Below, piece after piece: positions 50,147 through 63,125 of a stretch of DNA of 64,000 nucleotides (position 1 is the first letter of the stretch; the number at the start of each line of letters is the position of its first letter). The DNA comes from Chionis minor (Eukaryota; Chordata; Aves; Charadriiformes; Chionididae), in contig VZSF01000901.1 of NCBI GenBank assembly GCA_013398295.1, forward strand, positions 155,396 through 219,395, in the 5' to 3' direction. Made by a program: the position numbers and the translations under genes. The notes under the pieces were generated by a model. The model was given only the letters and a program-made list of their open reading frames with translations, searched no databases and had not been told where the DNA came from.

Positions 50147-53130
50147 ATTGAAAAGGCACAAGCTCGGGGGGAGGGGAGGGGGTGTCTCTCTCTTTTTTTT
50201 TCTTTCTTTTTTTTTTTGTTTAAATTTGGCTCTCACCGCCGCCCCGGTCAGGACACAGCGCAGGGTTCCTGCACAGGGCACCGATCTCCCCAGCCCTCCG
50301 CAGACCCTCCCCCCCGCCTCGCACCACCGAGGAGCGTTTCATCCAGGCCTGGAAAAGGCACAGTGATAAAGCAGCAGCAGCACCCCCTGCCCAGCTTTTA
50401 AAAGCCGGCGAACCCTGAGGGGTGGGCGCCGTGACCCAATCCCACCGGGAAGGCCCGGAGGGGAGCGGGAGCGGGCCCGGCAGCGGCCGGGTTTGGCAGC
50501 CCCGACCCGCCGCCGCGGCGCTGCAGCCCCGTGGGCAAACGGCGTGTCCCGTCACGAGGCGGCTCCAGCCAGATCCAAACCACTCGGATCCAGGTGAAAC
50601 GAGCCGCATTGGGCCCTGCCGCCTTCGCTAGCCACGTCCCCGTCGCCAAGCTAAAGGCAAGGAGCGATCTACGCGGTTTTAATGCAAATGAGATGCAGCC
50701 CTCGGGCGCTCAGCAAATTGCCAATGCATCGGGGATGCCCCTGCTCCTCTCGCTTTGTTTCCACATGTGCCGAAAGCTGCTGAGCGCTGGTTGTTTTTCT
50801 TCCCACCACCGAAGGACACGGCCCAGACAGAGGAAGTAGGAAAAGTGATGTCTCGGTGGCGCGTACAGACCAGATGGCCGCCGCCAGCATCTTCGGTCAT
50901 CACGGCCAGGACATGTACCAGCGCCATTTCACCGGTATTCCTGCTAAAACTGAGGGTGGATGATTGGAACTCGGAGCCGGCACCTCTGAGCAGCACAACT
51001 ACATACTGCGCTTACGGAGTCGCCATCTTCGCAGTCACTTTCTAACCAAAACTGACCCTTATGCACTCGAGGGAAAGGATTTCCGCACAGAAGGTCTACC
51101 TGCGTTTACAGACGTCGCATTCCCCGCGCCGCAGGAGCCCAACATGCCAGCAAATGCGAGAGGGCTTCCATTGCCTGAGTATGAACTCACACGTGCGCTT
51201 AAAGCAGATATTAAAAACATGATTCACCGTAATAAAGACATCCCAAACAACTATTTAACATAATTCAAAATACAACATTTGGGGGTGGGGAGGCGGCCAT
51301 ACAGCGCACCTACTCCTCCCCACCCCCCTGGAAAAAACCCCACAAACTCCAATAATTCTCACTAGTAGTAAAAATCACGGCACATATTTATGCTTTATCC
51401 AGAAGTACGGCAGGGCTCTTAAAAAGATTAGGTCTCGCTTTCAGTTTCACTCACCACTGAACTAGTCAGCTTTGAGGACTGCGTTAAAGAGGTGCGGAAT
51501 CTCACTTAGGAGTTACAGAAAGTACATCGGCATGTTAAAAGAAACATGGAAAAAAAACCCAGTATCATAATCTATATAGGGAAATGACAGCTAAAACCAA
51601 AGATACAAGTCTAATACACTGCTCAACAAATCTTTTCCTCCCCGAATGCACAACATACATAGCAACAGGAGCTCTGGATACTTACTAAACTTATGCAGAG
51701 GAATAAATGGGTATCTGTTGCGTGACTTACAAAGCCAGAGGAAAAAAAAAAGGAGCAAATTTTTCATGGAAGCCTCAGATCACAGAGGCTGCGTTTGCCT
51801 CATTCACATCCTCTTCCTTTCACTGCACTTCAGTGTGAAGAAGACAGCCTTAGCAATATTCATCTTAGAAATCCAAAACATTGCAGAGACCACACTGCAG
51901 CAACAGATGAATCTGTTTCGCATGCATTGACGTACCTCCTCAAGGTCTGAAAGAAATTCCAGCTCCAGTCAATCCACAAGAGACATGTTGCCTGACTGTA
52001 CCTTGATGGTATTGTTTATGAAGAAGATGATTTACACACTCGTAATGATTTAAGCAGCTACTTTGCATACATTACAGAGGGAACCTGAAACATGTGACCT
52101 GCTTCACAGGGCAGGATTATACCTCTGTTCTTGTTGTGTCATGTGCAACCACATTATTTAGTAGTTAAAGCCCAAGCGAGCACTCTGGTATTCCACTGCC
52201 CTCGCCGTGCATGCAGCGCGAGAGTTTCGGCATGCCTCTGAAACCAAAGCTTAGCCTCCCAACTTCTAAAGATAGACAGTTAAATAAATGATATAATTGT
52301 CAAAGGGGCTCAGTCAAACCTACCACATGGCTCTGACCGCTCAGGATTATGACGTTTGCTGGCAGACTTTTTAGGACAGGAAATCTTTCATGGTGTTAAT
52401 AAATTTGTAACAATGATCATATTCTTAGGGGCCACTCCAATACAAACTTTCATTAGCACTTAGACTGCCTCTCGCAAAGCACTGAGAATGTATGCGTGAT
52501 CATCATCAGTTAGGAATAAACAGTAAGAACTCTAAATCCTTTTTTCTGATGTCGTTTTAAAAAAACGTCAAAAGCTTTTCAGAAAAATAGAAACTAACAT
52601 CCGAAGAATGGCTGGGCTCATAGCCTGTCAGTGCTCCTTCATAATTTTGAGTTGTTTTTATTGATCTATACACTTCTTATGCACAACTTCATTACTGCTT
52701 TGATAATTACAAGATAATTAAATACAAGACAGAGCATGTATCATGCTGGGGAATCATTTAGCGAGTGAACTGTTGTGCTGAAAAGTGGAATTCTTTCTGT
52801 CACTCGCGGCGTGGTGATACATCAGTAACAAACACAACAGGAGCTATTTTGGGGATGATCCAATGGCCTACTGGAGACACGGAGGGCAGCGGCAAAACAT
52901 AAGGTTCAGAATGAAGCGGAAGTCCCGCCACACAGGCCCTTCGCAAACACATAAAACATTCACACCCCGGTCTACTTCAACTTCAGAGCAAGTACAGCAC
53001 TCACCATAGAATATGTAAGAAAAGAGTCCAGGTCTGAAAAATTCCGATTTAAGAGAAGAGAGGAAAACTGGCAGGTGGAGGGGGAAGTATCTTAGCAGCA
53101 GCGGGAGTGAAGGCACCAAAGCTCTGTTCA

Positions 53131-53311
53131 CAGCTTTGCCACTGGCTCACTCTAACACTGCAGAGTTATTTAGATTCCCCATGCCCTGGCTCACCCGTCA
53201 GTACAATGGGTATAATACTTCATCCTGTCCTTAAGAGGCAATTACTGCTTGTAAAATACTCTGGGAACCTTGATTAAAATGCACTGCAGCTTTGTGATAA
53301 GTATTCCCTCT
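53131..53311 (+). mobile_element. MIR-like SINE fragment
   Basis: Ordered words resemble an amniote MIR element: GCTTTGCCACTGGCTCACTC, then CATGCCCTGGCTCACCCGTC, AGTACAATGGGTATAATACT, and a CTTGTAAAATACTCTGGGAA tail region. It is diverged, and the limits are approximate. Confidence 0.5.
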
Positions 53312-53802
53312 GAAAGAGCGCGCGAGCTGGGTTTTGACAGTGGGAAGTTCTACCTGACAGCTGGAAAAGAAAAATAATCATTCTGAATGAGAAGTATGTG
53401 CTTGACCTATGCACACCTGTAGGTGGATCCCTCCTGGAATATTTTCTTTTTTTCTTTTTTCAGTTCCTATGTGTATATTGTGAAGAGAGGACCAGTGAGA
53501 ATGGATAATTAAAGAGCTTTTGAAAAGCCCTGGTATTTTCACCAGAGGATCACAGTAGGCCGTCTTCAAGAACTCTGATGCAGAAATATATGTAATTAAA
53601 AAAAAATCATTATTTGTAATGCTCTTCAAACCCTGTTTTCATTAAGGAGGGGAGAAAAAAAAGACAGATCACTTTAAATATGAATGCTTTATGAATATTT
53701 TTTTTAATTGATGAGCATTCATTTTCCCATACGGTCGCATAAAGTCTGAGGAGTTCACGTAAAACATAATTATCAAAGTTTTAAACCACATTTTCCCCTT
53801 GA

Positions 53803-53820
53803 AAATAAATAAATAAATAA
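53803..53820. repeat. (AATA)n microsatellite
   Basis: AAATAAATAAATAAATAA is a short tetranucleotide run in the 5' flank. Confidence 0.9.
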
Positions 53821-54069
53821 GCACGCCAAAATCTGTTTTGTTCATTAAGAGCCAGATCCAGCAGAAAACATCTGCAGACTTCTAGACCAAGCAAGCCCTG
53901 GAAGGCCATGGGTACTGGCTGCACCTCGTGCCAACCCCAAAAATTTGGCTGGTTCAGAAAGATTTAAACAAAACAAAAAAAGCCCTGCAGCTTTACATGT
54001 CTGGGAATTGTGGAACTGCGTTAGGTTTATGAATAAAGAATAGGGGTGAGAAAAAAAAACCACCTCCTT

Positions 54070-54620
54070 TTAAAAAGGAGATCCCTGTCTCTCTTGTCCT
54101 CCGCCATTCCAGGTGCTAGACGGGGGCTCCCATGCCTCCCCAGGGCCACCACAGAGGCAGCAGCAGTGGGTGCGACCGAAAACGCAGAGTCCACCTGCAC
54201 CCCCTGCTGCAGAGGAGGTGGGGGGCCCCAAATCTGGTGCTCACCCCCCTGTGCACGTCCCGAGCATCCACCTCCCAGCCACGCTCCTGGACACGCGGCA
54301 GCTGTCACCAGCAAACCCAGAGGAGCGTCCCTGGGATGGGAGCCAGCCAGAGTTCTCCAAAGGACACTGCAGGGCCACCGCGGCGGGGCAAGCGCCGCTC
54401 GGGGCGAAGAGCCACCTCTGCGAAGGTGGCCTGGGGACAGGCTGGTCTCCCCTGAGCCAGCAGCCCCTCCCACCCCATGGAAGGATCGGGCCCTACGAGC
54501 AGCCCAGGATTCCCACCGCGGGCTTGAACAGGCTCCGAGGCGCAGGGCAGGGACAGAGCCTCGGCTACCGCGGGCACCCAGCAGCACACGCTTAGATTTC
54601 GGGCTACCCTGAGCGGGTGT
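54070..54620. other. GC-rich, moderately CpG-rich pocket upstream of TRPS1
   Basis: About 550 bp of GC-rich sequence with CpG clusters (CCACCGCGGCGGGGCAAGCG near 54380) sits in AT-rich flank. Long open frames occur on both strands (to about 200 codons) because stops are rare in GC-rich DNA. None has a recognisable domain. It may be an enhancer or an alternative first exon of TRPS1. Confidence 0.4.
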
Positions 54621-57600
54621 ATGCAAACCCAACCGGGCAACTGGTGGCGTTGGCGCGGCTGCTTTCTGAAATAAAGGAAAAATTTAGGAACTAAGTTTAG
54701 GACAAGGGCCCTGTTACTGTGGCGGATGAAAATTAAAGAACCTGCTGCTAGCGTAGTCACCAGGTTTTGGGACTTTTGATAGAAATAATGGCTTTTTCAG
54801 ACTAGTCTCTCACTAGGTCCCCCTCTGGAAAGCCAGGAGACGTCCCGCTGATTTAAGTCCCACCTTGTCTTCTGCCCCACTCCGAGGACCAGCCGGCACT
54901 TCACATCCGCACCCAGCTCAGCTTGCGCGGCTAGCCCTGCGCAGGGAAAAGGACCGGGCGGCTACTAAAAGAGCGAGCAACAGTACACCCATGTGTTCTG
55001 CATAAAGGCCATCCCAAAACATTGGTTTCGCAGCGTTCATTTTATAGACACCTCCTCGAGAGGAACAGCAGCTGCAGTATGCTGCCTGGGTTAGCACGAT
55101 GTGATACATGCCGAGATATGTACTTAGGAGAGCACAGAGGGACTCTGTGCAATGACCATGTAACTGCAGACACTTTGCAGGTGTGTATTTACAATACTAT
55201 TTATACAGCGCTGAAAGTGGACTACGTTAATATACAGTGAGCATGATTCACTGTCATTAGTCCTGCCTTCAATAATGTGGACCCTAAGATAAATAACATT
55301 GCTAGAGCCTCTCCCATACAATACACAGACTTGTTAGTTTAGTTATATATACAAAATTTCCAACTGCAATTAGAGATTTTGTTTAAATTATAAAAGTTCT
55401 TGCAGTGAAACCTTTGTTTATGAGTTGAAATGAGCCAGCTGACAAAAAAAAAGTGAACTGAGAAGCCAAGACTTGTATTTAAAATGCAGAATAAGTTGGT
55501 TATCTTAAATAAATAACATTAATCTCAACACGCAATAAAATAAATCATGTATTTTAACAATGCTAGATACAAATAATCATCATATTTACCATTACAGCTT
55601 TATATACCTGTTGGATTACTGCTTTCAAAGCCTTAAGAATTGTACCGGTGTCTTTGAATTAAAATGCACTTTCTTTATGCTAAATCTGTGAAGGTGCTCT
55701 TGTGGGAAACACTGCATTCTACATTAATTTTTTATTAAAAAAAAAAAAAGCTTACACAGCCTCAGAAAAAACAACCAAGTGGCAAAAATCCCAACTTTGT
55801 CCATTCATCCTTTGATTCTGTCTTTGCCATAATAAAATTCTATGAAAATGTTGCCAGAAATAAAGTTAATCTTCACAAGGATTTTTTCATCTTTCTTTAA
55901 AACCAGGGAGTAACTAGCCTGCAGTTCTCTCAACCCTGATGCACAGCACGCTATAAAGATCAGATCTTCGTCATTTTTTGCCCATGTCTAACGTTCAAAG
56001 AGGGGGGAAAAAAAAGAAAAAAAAAATCCCTTGAAACTCTAAATTCTGGCTAAGAAACATCTCAGTAAGACAGCAAGATAATGTCTCACGAATCGAAACA
56101 GCAGCAGTAGTAACATTTGTAAACTCAGAATTAAGGAGCCAGCATTTTCTAGACAATTTTTAAAAGTGTTTTAAAATGTCTCTGACTGTTCTACAGCATG
56201 GACACCGAAAGCCATAAATAACTGGATCAGTAAGTAAATTCACCATCTATTAGAAGAATGATTCCTGAGATAACTCAAGAAAGTAAAAGCTGAAGGGCTT
56301 GCTGCTAGTAGTTAATGGGATAACCCAACTCCGAAGGCAGAAAGAGTAAAATATCTCCCTTTCATTNCAATTAGTTAGCTTTGCAGTCATTAATTCAACA
56401 ACTGCAAAGCCAAAAACAACTTTAGGCACTTAACCATGAAACTGTCAGTTCTCTTTGCTTGACGATAAAGCATCCAAAAAGTAAACATTAACTTCTGTGT
56501 TTTTTCTGTGTGCGTATTCCATCATGAGAAGACGATAACCAAAGAATTGCCAGGCAAGCTCAGCAGAGGCTTTATATACCTTATTCCCCCCTCTACGACA
56601 GAGCTGAGATGTGCCCAGATTCCATTCCTTCTCCTCACCGCCAGCTCTACTAAGACAGTTCATACCGTTCCCTAAAACTCGACAGAAGGGATTGAAAGCT
56701 TGAAAAATCTTCTCCCCAGGAAGCAAAGAGCTCATCACAGTGAGGGAGTTTTGAGAGTGAGGGGACCCCTGTCCTGACCACATCCTCTCCATCCCAAGGC
56801 AAAAGCAGGCAGCAGCTCTTGCTCAGAGCAACTCTTCCAAGGAAGTAAACGGAAGCTCTGCCCAAGCAAAGAATGCAACAGCGTACACTTGATCATCTCT
56901 TTTAAATAAACTCCAAAACTGAATAATTATTGAACAAATTGAAAAAAGGCAGGAAGCTGAAGAATAACTCAAAAGAACAAATCAGCATTATTTCTCTGGC
57001 CTGCAAATATTTAATTCAAGCACACTCGTTCTTCTTTCAGATGAGATGCCTATGAGGATTTTGATGGCTGCTCATAATCAGATGTGTCACTCACAAAACT
57101 ACAGCGTTTGCGGAGGGTACCAGGCGACCGAAAATGGCTTTTGTTGGAAGGATGTCATACGCACATCTTTTAGTCACCTCAGAATTGCACCCAACTTCGC
57201 TTCATTCCTTCGCACCGGCTGCGTGCGGGTTGCTTCACAAAAACACAACTGCAGTAATCTGCTTGACAGTAAACAGTAATCAGTAAATACTGTTTACTGA
57301 GCAGATACGTGCCCCTGCTATTCCCTCAGCTTACCTATCCCCCATCTCTGCCTTCCAGTCTCAAATCCCTCGCTCTGGGAAATTTTAGGGGGGTGGAGGT
57401 AATAAATAAATACAGGTAGGGAAATTGTGCAAACCCGTAGCTGGCAAGGTTTTCCTCTCTGAACAGACAAATTCTGAACTCCACGCAGCTCCAGACACTG
57501 AAGGGTTAGATCCTAACCAGGGAAAACACAGGAAAATGGTAATAAATATCGCATAGTAATCCACGGGAACTTTGGTCCCAGTGTGATTTTTCTATAGTAT

Positions 57601-60600
57601 CCTACAATAAATGGCATTACAACATCCATAATCTCAGCTCATATATCAGAGCGCTCTCTCCGCTCTCCTTCCTGCCCTTCCGTCTTTCACATTGTGCGTT
57701 TTCTGAGAAAACGTACTTTTTTCTGCAAAAGTAAAAATCAGAGCAGTCCCACTCCTGCCTGAAAGCAGCACAGTAGCTGGGTGAAAACAAGCGTGGGCCG
57801 TATGGCGCTGCACGCAGCCACAGCTGAGGAGTGCGGGCTTTATGGCAGCATTGCTCTGGGAAGGTTTCATCTGGAACTCCTCCTGACAAGACAAAGGAAG
57901 TCCTAGTTTGCTGGCGAGAAAAAATAAATAAATTGTATTCATATGCAGTAAGAGCACTTCACGTCATAGTGGATTTTACAATATCCTAGTTCTCTTTCTA
58001 TTCAGGCATGTGTCTTTTGGGCAGTAAATTCTGAAAACCCAAGAAGGTAAAGCTTGCTTAACCATGAGTCTCCTTTCACCCAGTAAAATAAATTCCACAG
58101 CTGCTTTTTCTCTCTCCTGTGACTATTTTTTAAGCTCCTTCCCATTGACAACTAGCCACTGTCACACTCTGCTATGGAAATGAAAATCTTTATAAATGCC
58201 AGCTTTTCAGATTCCTAATTTTATCCCATTCAGGTAAAATGTTTTGCACCAGAAAGCTCAGCAGAGCTGCCAGGTCATCTTTATTTGTAAAGATTTTCAT
58301 ATGTGCAAATAAAAATTGAGAAATGACTAAAGAAAAAAAAACGCTAGACAAACCCATTTAAATGTTCCTTAGATAATGCAGTACCACAGCAAATCTCTAA
58401 GGAAAGTTAAGCTGAGACTGCCATGAACACCAAATAAATTTGCACCACTGGGATACTTAAGGTCCAATAAATCTTGCTTTCCAATGGTTTTAAAACTCCA
58501 GAAAACAGTTTTGCAGCTCTAGACTCCGTTCGTTGTAACAAAACTGTCTACCTAGAAGCTATCAACTCAGACCTGCCATCTGTGAGAAATGTTTTCAGAA
58601 CATACTCATGTTTGCTGAACTACCAAATTATGAAAACCTTCATTAAGAAAAAAACAAACCACAAACACACATATACATACATAAAAACCAACCGAACAAC
58701 TTACTCTCTTTTTCTGTTTGCATGATAATGCTCAAGAAAGTTGGTTAAAAATGCCCCTATTTCCAATTCAAATTCTTATTAATTTATTTGAACTATCTCA
58801 TGTTGCAGTCAACAACATGAAAACAACAACTAATTGCAAAAAAATAAAATGCAAAGCAATAAAATCCATCACAGTTCAGATATGACATGTTGAGCAACAG
58901 CAGAAGAGCCAAGGGTTATCGTCTACCTAAGCAATCACACCACTGTGCCATTTACCTGATACTGCTGACAAAAAAAAAAAAAAATTAAAAAAAAATCAGG
59001 TGGCATAGAAAAGCATTTTATTTACTACCGTGCAACCTTCTGCTGTTTGGTTGTACCAAGAGAACGCTCTGCGGATGAGGAAAGTCACCGCTTTCCTTGG
59101 CCAGTCAAAAATATCCTGATGTCCATGGCACGGCATACAGCCTTAAGAGGGCATTATAGCCTGCTTACATGGATATACGTGGAATACTGGGAGCTTCAGC
59201 CGCTCCACTGCTATTTCTACAGGCCTTGAAGGGAGCAGTTGGTGAGGAACCAGAAGAAAGCGTAGCCACGAAGCCAGTGAGCAGCAGCAAGGCTCAGAAG
59301 TAGGTGTGCTGCCTAAACCCGCTTTTTATTTTCACACCCCTTTGGGAAGTGAACCGATTTCAAATCAAAAGAATTGCTTGTAAAGGTGACAGACCAAACC
59401 ACACTCTACACGTGGTGAAGTACCGCTTGACCATCATGAGCTGGGCAGCAAAAACGCAAGATGGAGCCTTACAAAATGTTGTTACTGTGTTGTCAGCCCG
59501 AGGAAATGGCTTTAAAGTAGCTGTAAGTAAGCGTAAGATGGATACCCAAAAATCACAGTTCCCTCTCAGTAAACTGCAAAGGTAATCAGGAATTTTCCCG
59601 ATGAGGATCAGATCTTACTCTAGCGGAAGTCAGCAGAAGTTTTGTCCCTTGCAAGCACAGGGGGAGATCAGGGCCGTAACTACAGGGGTCTAATCAATCT
59701 CTGGTCATATCTAAGTTTCCCCCAGGTTGCCAGGCAAAGCCAATTAGATTCACTTGCATAAAAATCACTGGCCTAAAAATCAAACCAGCCCAAACGTGAA
59801 AAAAAAAAAAAAGAAAAAAGAAAAAAAATCAAGTTATGCTAAACTTTGTTCTTTCGCTAGCAAACTTTATGTCATAAAAAAGTGAAGGGCAGTGATGCAA
59901 AATGGATTCTTGCCTGGATTTGTAAACTTTTCCAGGAGTTGTAATATCCTGCATTTGATGACATCATGAAACTAACCACAAGTAAAAGTTGGTTTTCAAT
60001 TTGTTCTACTTTTCCCTCATTAGTCTCTGTGTCAGAAATAGAATAAGAACCCTCATTAAGTCACATTAAATTCTTTAAACTCATTAAGGGCTCAGAGAAA
60101 GAACAATACAAACACTGGTGTTTTTGTAAAAAAATTATGCAACACAGATGGACTTCCATTTCCATGTATTTTTAGAATGTATGCATGTATAGCAGCCAAA
60201 GAGAGACCGGGACGCAGGAGGCAGAAACGGAGCGGCCGAGTGAGAGGAACAAGAAGGCAGAGCATACCTCACATATGACAGAATGATACCTAGATAAAAG
60301 TGGATTATGCATGACCCGATAGAGATGAAGCGCTTAATGCTTTGTATCCTGAACTGTGGCAGAACTGGAGTCAAGAGCCATACCCCACATTTCTTCTCAA
60401 TTAACGATTCCTCGGGACTTTTTCCAGGGAGAAGACAACCTTGAGGGACACACAGCCAGCAGCAATCAAGTGGCAACCAACCTTTTTCTCCATGGACTAC
60501 TTTGATTGCTGCTGCTGCAGCCCAACCTAATAACTGACTGTAGTTGAAGATATATCTACTATTCATACTTATGGACTTACACGTAGGATACAGGTGTGTG

Positions 60601-63040
60601 CAGAATTTCAACAGTCTTGGAGAGTATCCCTGGGTGTGCAAAGGGTGGGTATTTGTTAGAAGATTTATTGTAGCTGAATGACTCAGATATATGTTGTTGA
60701 TAACTTCTGATCTTACCCCCCCCATAAGACTGGAAATATGAGCTCAACGCCACAAAATTATTTACATTCCTACAGTATGCTCAAACAACTATTACAGGAT
60801 TAATATAATCCATTATGTTATTTCGCCCCCCCCACCCCATGATAAATGTAACATGCAAATAGGAGTTTAGTTCTAAAGAAAACTCCAGATCTGAAGAACG
60901 TGGAAGGAGGCTAATTAGCATAAATTTCAGCTGTCTGTAGCAGGCCACGGAAAGCAAGCAGTAGGCAGAGTAGATGGGAGACCTGAGTTACTGTTTTCTT
61001 TGCTTCCTACCAGTGGGACAGCCAAAGGGAGATGTGGGATTTCTAGCGACAGCCCCCAGCCCCGAGCATCCAGCGCTGGGTGCCAGGGCGGTGAGGGCAG
61101 GCAGCCTCCGCTCGGGACCGCTCCGCTCCCATTTCTCCAGCAGAGTCAGATACTGTTTACCTGCAAGGCACATGGTAAGGCTAATCTATTTTCACAAGCT
61201 TTTGCCTCAGGTATTTGGGGCAAGGTTTACTTTATTAATTGCGTGTGTGCGTGCATGTCCATATCTCTGCATGCAGGAGGAGAAGGCTCGGCAACGATCG
61301 GCGTGTAATGCATTTTTGGTTTATACTCTGCAACTGCAGCTGGAGAATGTCTGATGAGCATATTTAATACACCTAAAAATGAGAATGCTAAACAGATAAG
61401 CAAACTATGTTCGGATTAGGAAGCTGAAATTGGAGGGATCTTTCTTTCATTAACTGATTTCATGAAGCAATGTTTCATCTGCATAGTAAGTTCTGGATGA
61501 TGTTCCACATAACTCACAGCATTTGCTAGAAGAGCGGCATGTGAGAAAGTCAAAAAGAATCATACTTTGGAAACGCTGAAAACCTTCTACTCCCAAAGAA
61601 AATTGCTTTATCCTAACCCATTTAACTTCCATTAAACATTAAACCACATCTGCACATAGGAATTTTAGGCAATACTGAACTTCAGTATCTACTTCAAACT
61701 TTTTTTAGATCAGTTGAGACTTTGTTTTTTAAAATAATCCCAGTAAAGTCACCGGGATATCCAAAAGCAGTCTGTGAGGTATCTTTTTTTTCTTTTTCCC
61801 CCCCTTAAATTAACTACTAGCAAAAATTCCCCCCTGCTTTTTTGTGAACCACCGAGCTGTATGTTTAATTTTTTAAGTTTCGGTATGTATTTTAGACTTG
61901 CAGACTTTGCAAAGTAGGTCAGGAATACCCAAAGGATACACATTTGAAGGCTACAGATAGCAGAACACACCATTTACGGCTTTGTATATACACACACATA
62001 CACATTCTATATAATATAGATAGATAGATTCAATGATTTAAACACATTACATCTATACTGTGTGTTTCAAGAACATTCAGATATTTACACTGTTAGATCA
62101 CCACTCATTTTAGACCTACACTAGTGCCAGCTGCCAAAAAAAAGTACACAAATCAAAATATGTTACCTTTGTTCAAACAATACTGCTGTTCATTATATAA
62201 TAGAAACTGTCATGCTTAATCTTCCAGGAACCAAGAACTGGTACATTCTTGGACCAGAGGTGGCTTAAAATGGTTTGAGGCAAAACTGAAGCATATTGTT
62301 TAAGTAAATCTTGCTGAGAAACGTAAGCGCATTGATGATTTTTAACATCATCTTTTACAGACTTCCCCCCCCCCGCCGCAGATATATTATTAAACTAAAA
62401 ATGCTGGCATATTTTCAAAATGCAGAGACATGAACACATTAGTGATTTTTCTATAACATTCTTACATCGAATTACATATTCCCTCCTGCATTGTCAGCCT
62501 CACTAAATGTAATGGGGGATGTGAAAAGGATGCTTGAGAACAAATGCCACAAAGAAGTAAAATGTACCTAAAAATTACATATTGACTTTGAGAATACCCC
62601 AAACCCAATTTTTTCCTTGGGAGTTTTCAGTATTATCCGAGTACCCCAAGGGCTGTTGCGGGCACTAATCTACAGGCTGCGATGTTCATTTTCCATTAGA
62701 GATTAAAAAATTGCCATAAGCAGCATTCAAAAATATGTCTAGAGCACGATATGGAGAAATATAGGGAAATGGCAGAAATGCCTTTAATTCTTCAGAATTG
62801 GAGGAATTTTTAAACTCACTTTTTAATCTGAGAAAACGCTAAATAAAAATAAGTACACTTCACTTCTTGAGGAAAATCTGTTTTACGGTATTAGGACTCC
62901 AAGACCTCTTCAGATTTTTAAGGCTACAAAAGGAAGTATTTTACAATTTCATCCTTAACAACGCGGATTATACAGTATTCATCAAGCGGACACAATCTTA
63001 CTTACAGACAGACACAGACACACACAACTCTGCAGAGGCC

Positions 63041-63125
63041 GATCCTGCAGCCTTTGCCGAATTCAAAAGCCCCCCCCTGACGTCAACGAGTATTTTTCAA
63101 GAATGAGAATTGTAGGATCAGGCCC
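63041..63125. repeat. Ancient amniote interspersed repeat with hairpin-like ends
   Basis: This starts with CCGATCCTGCAGCC and ends with TGTAGGATCAGGCCC, which are near inverse complements, with GACGTCAA-like sequence in the middle. That is the layout of a common old amniote repeat (GATCCTGCA ... TGACTTCAATGGGA ... TGCAGGATC). Confidence 0.45.

Larger units (their letters stand above)
1..50900 (-). other. TRPS1: TRPS1 gene, 5' part (5' UTR to the exon before the GATA finger)
   Basis: TRPS1 encodes a nuclear transcriptional repressor. It binds WGATAR sites through one GATA-type finger, represses through C-terminal Ikaros-like fingers, and controls chondrocyte, joint, hair and kidney development; human loss causes tricho-rhino-phalangeal syndrome. 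Four exons are seen here on the minus strand with GT-AG junctions and matching phases: the 5' exon ends in phase 1, the next in phase 0, the next in phase 2 and the last in phase 0. Together they encode residues 1-887 by short-form numbering, seven classical C2H2 fingers included. The gene runs out of the window on the left, so the GATA finger and C-terminus are not present. The right limit is only an estimate, taken from the CpG-rich region; no exon 1 boundary is proven. Confidence 0.95.
49230..51130. promoter_or_regulatory. TRPS1: CpG-rich region, probable TRPS1 promoter and first exon
   Basis: This is the most CpG-dense part of the window, with runs such as GGCGGCGGGCAGAGCCCGCC near 49680 and CCGCCGCGGCG near 50509. 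GC boxes and G-rich Sp1-type tracts (50166-50184), a CCAAT motif near 50436 and YY1- and ETS-like motifs (50835-51030) are present. Two minus-strand donor consensus sites could end exon 1: GCGAA^GTAAGT (GT at 49896-49897) and AAGT^GTAAGT (GT at 50107-50108). A third, CAGTG^GTGAGT, lies at 51453-51454. Its place about 20 kb upstream of the first coding exon fits the TRPS1 gene plan. The exact start site and exon 1 are not resolved. Confidence 0.65.

Noticed and set aside
54027..54632. Open frames of 160-201 codons on both strands
   Set aside because: The DNA is GC-rich, frames overlap on both strands, composition is biased and no domain or conserved motif is recognised.
60135..60725. 196-codon minus-strand open frame
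   Set aside because: No recognisable domain, no good splice or promoter context, and residue order looks random; treated as chance.
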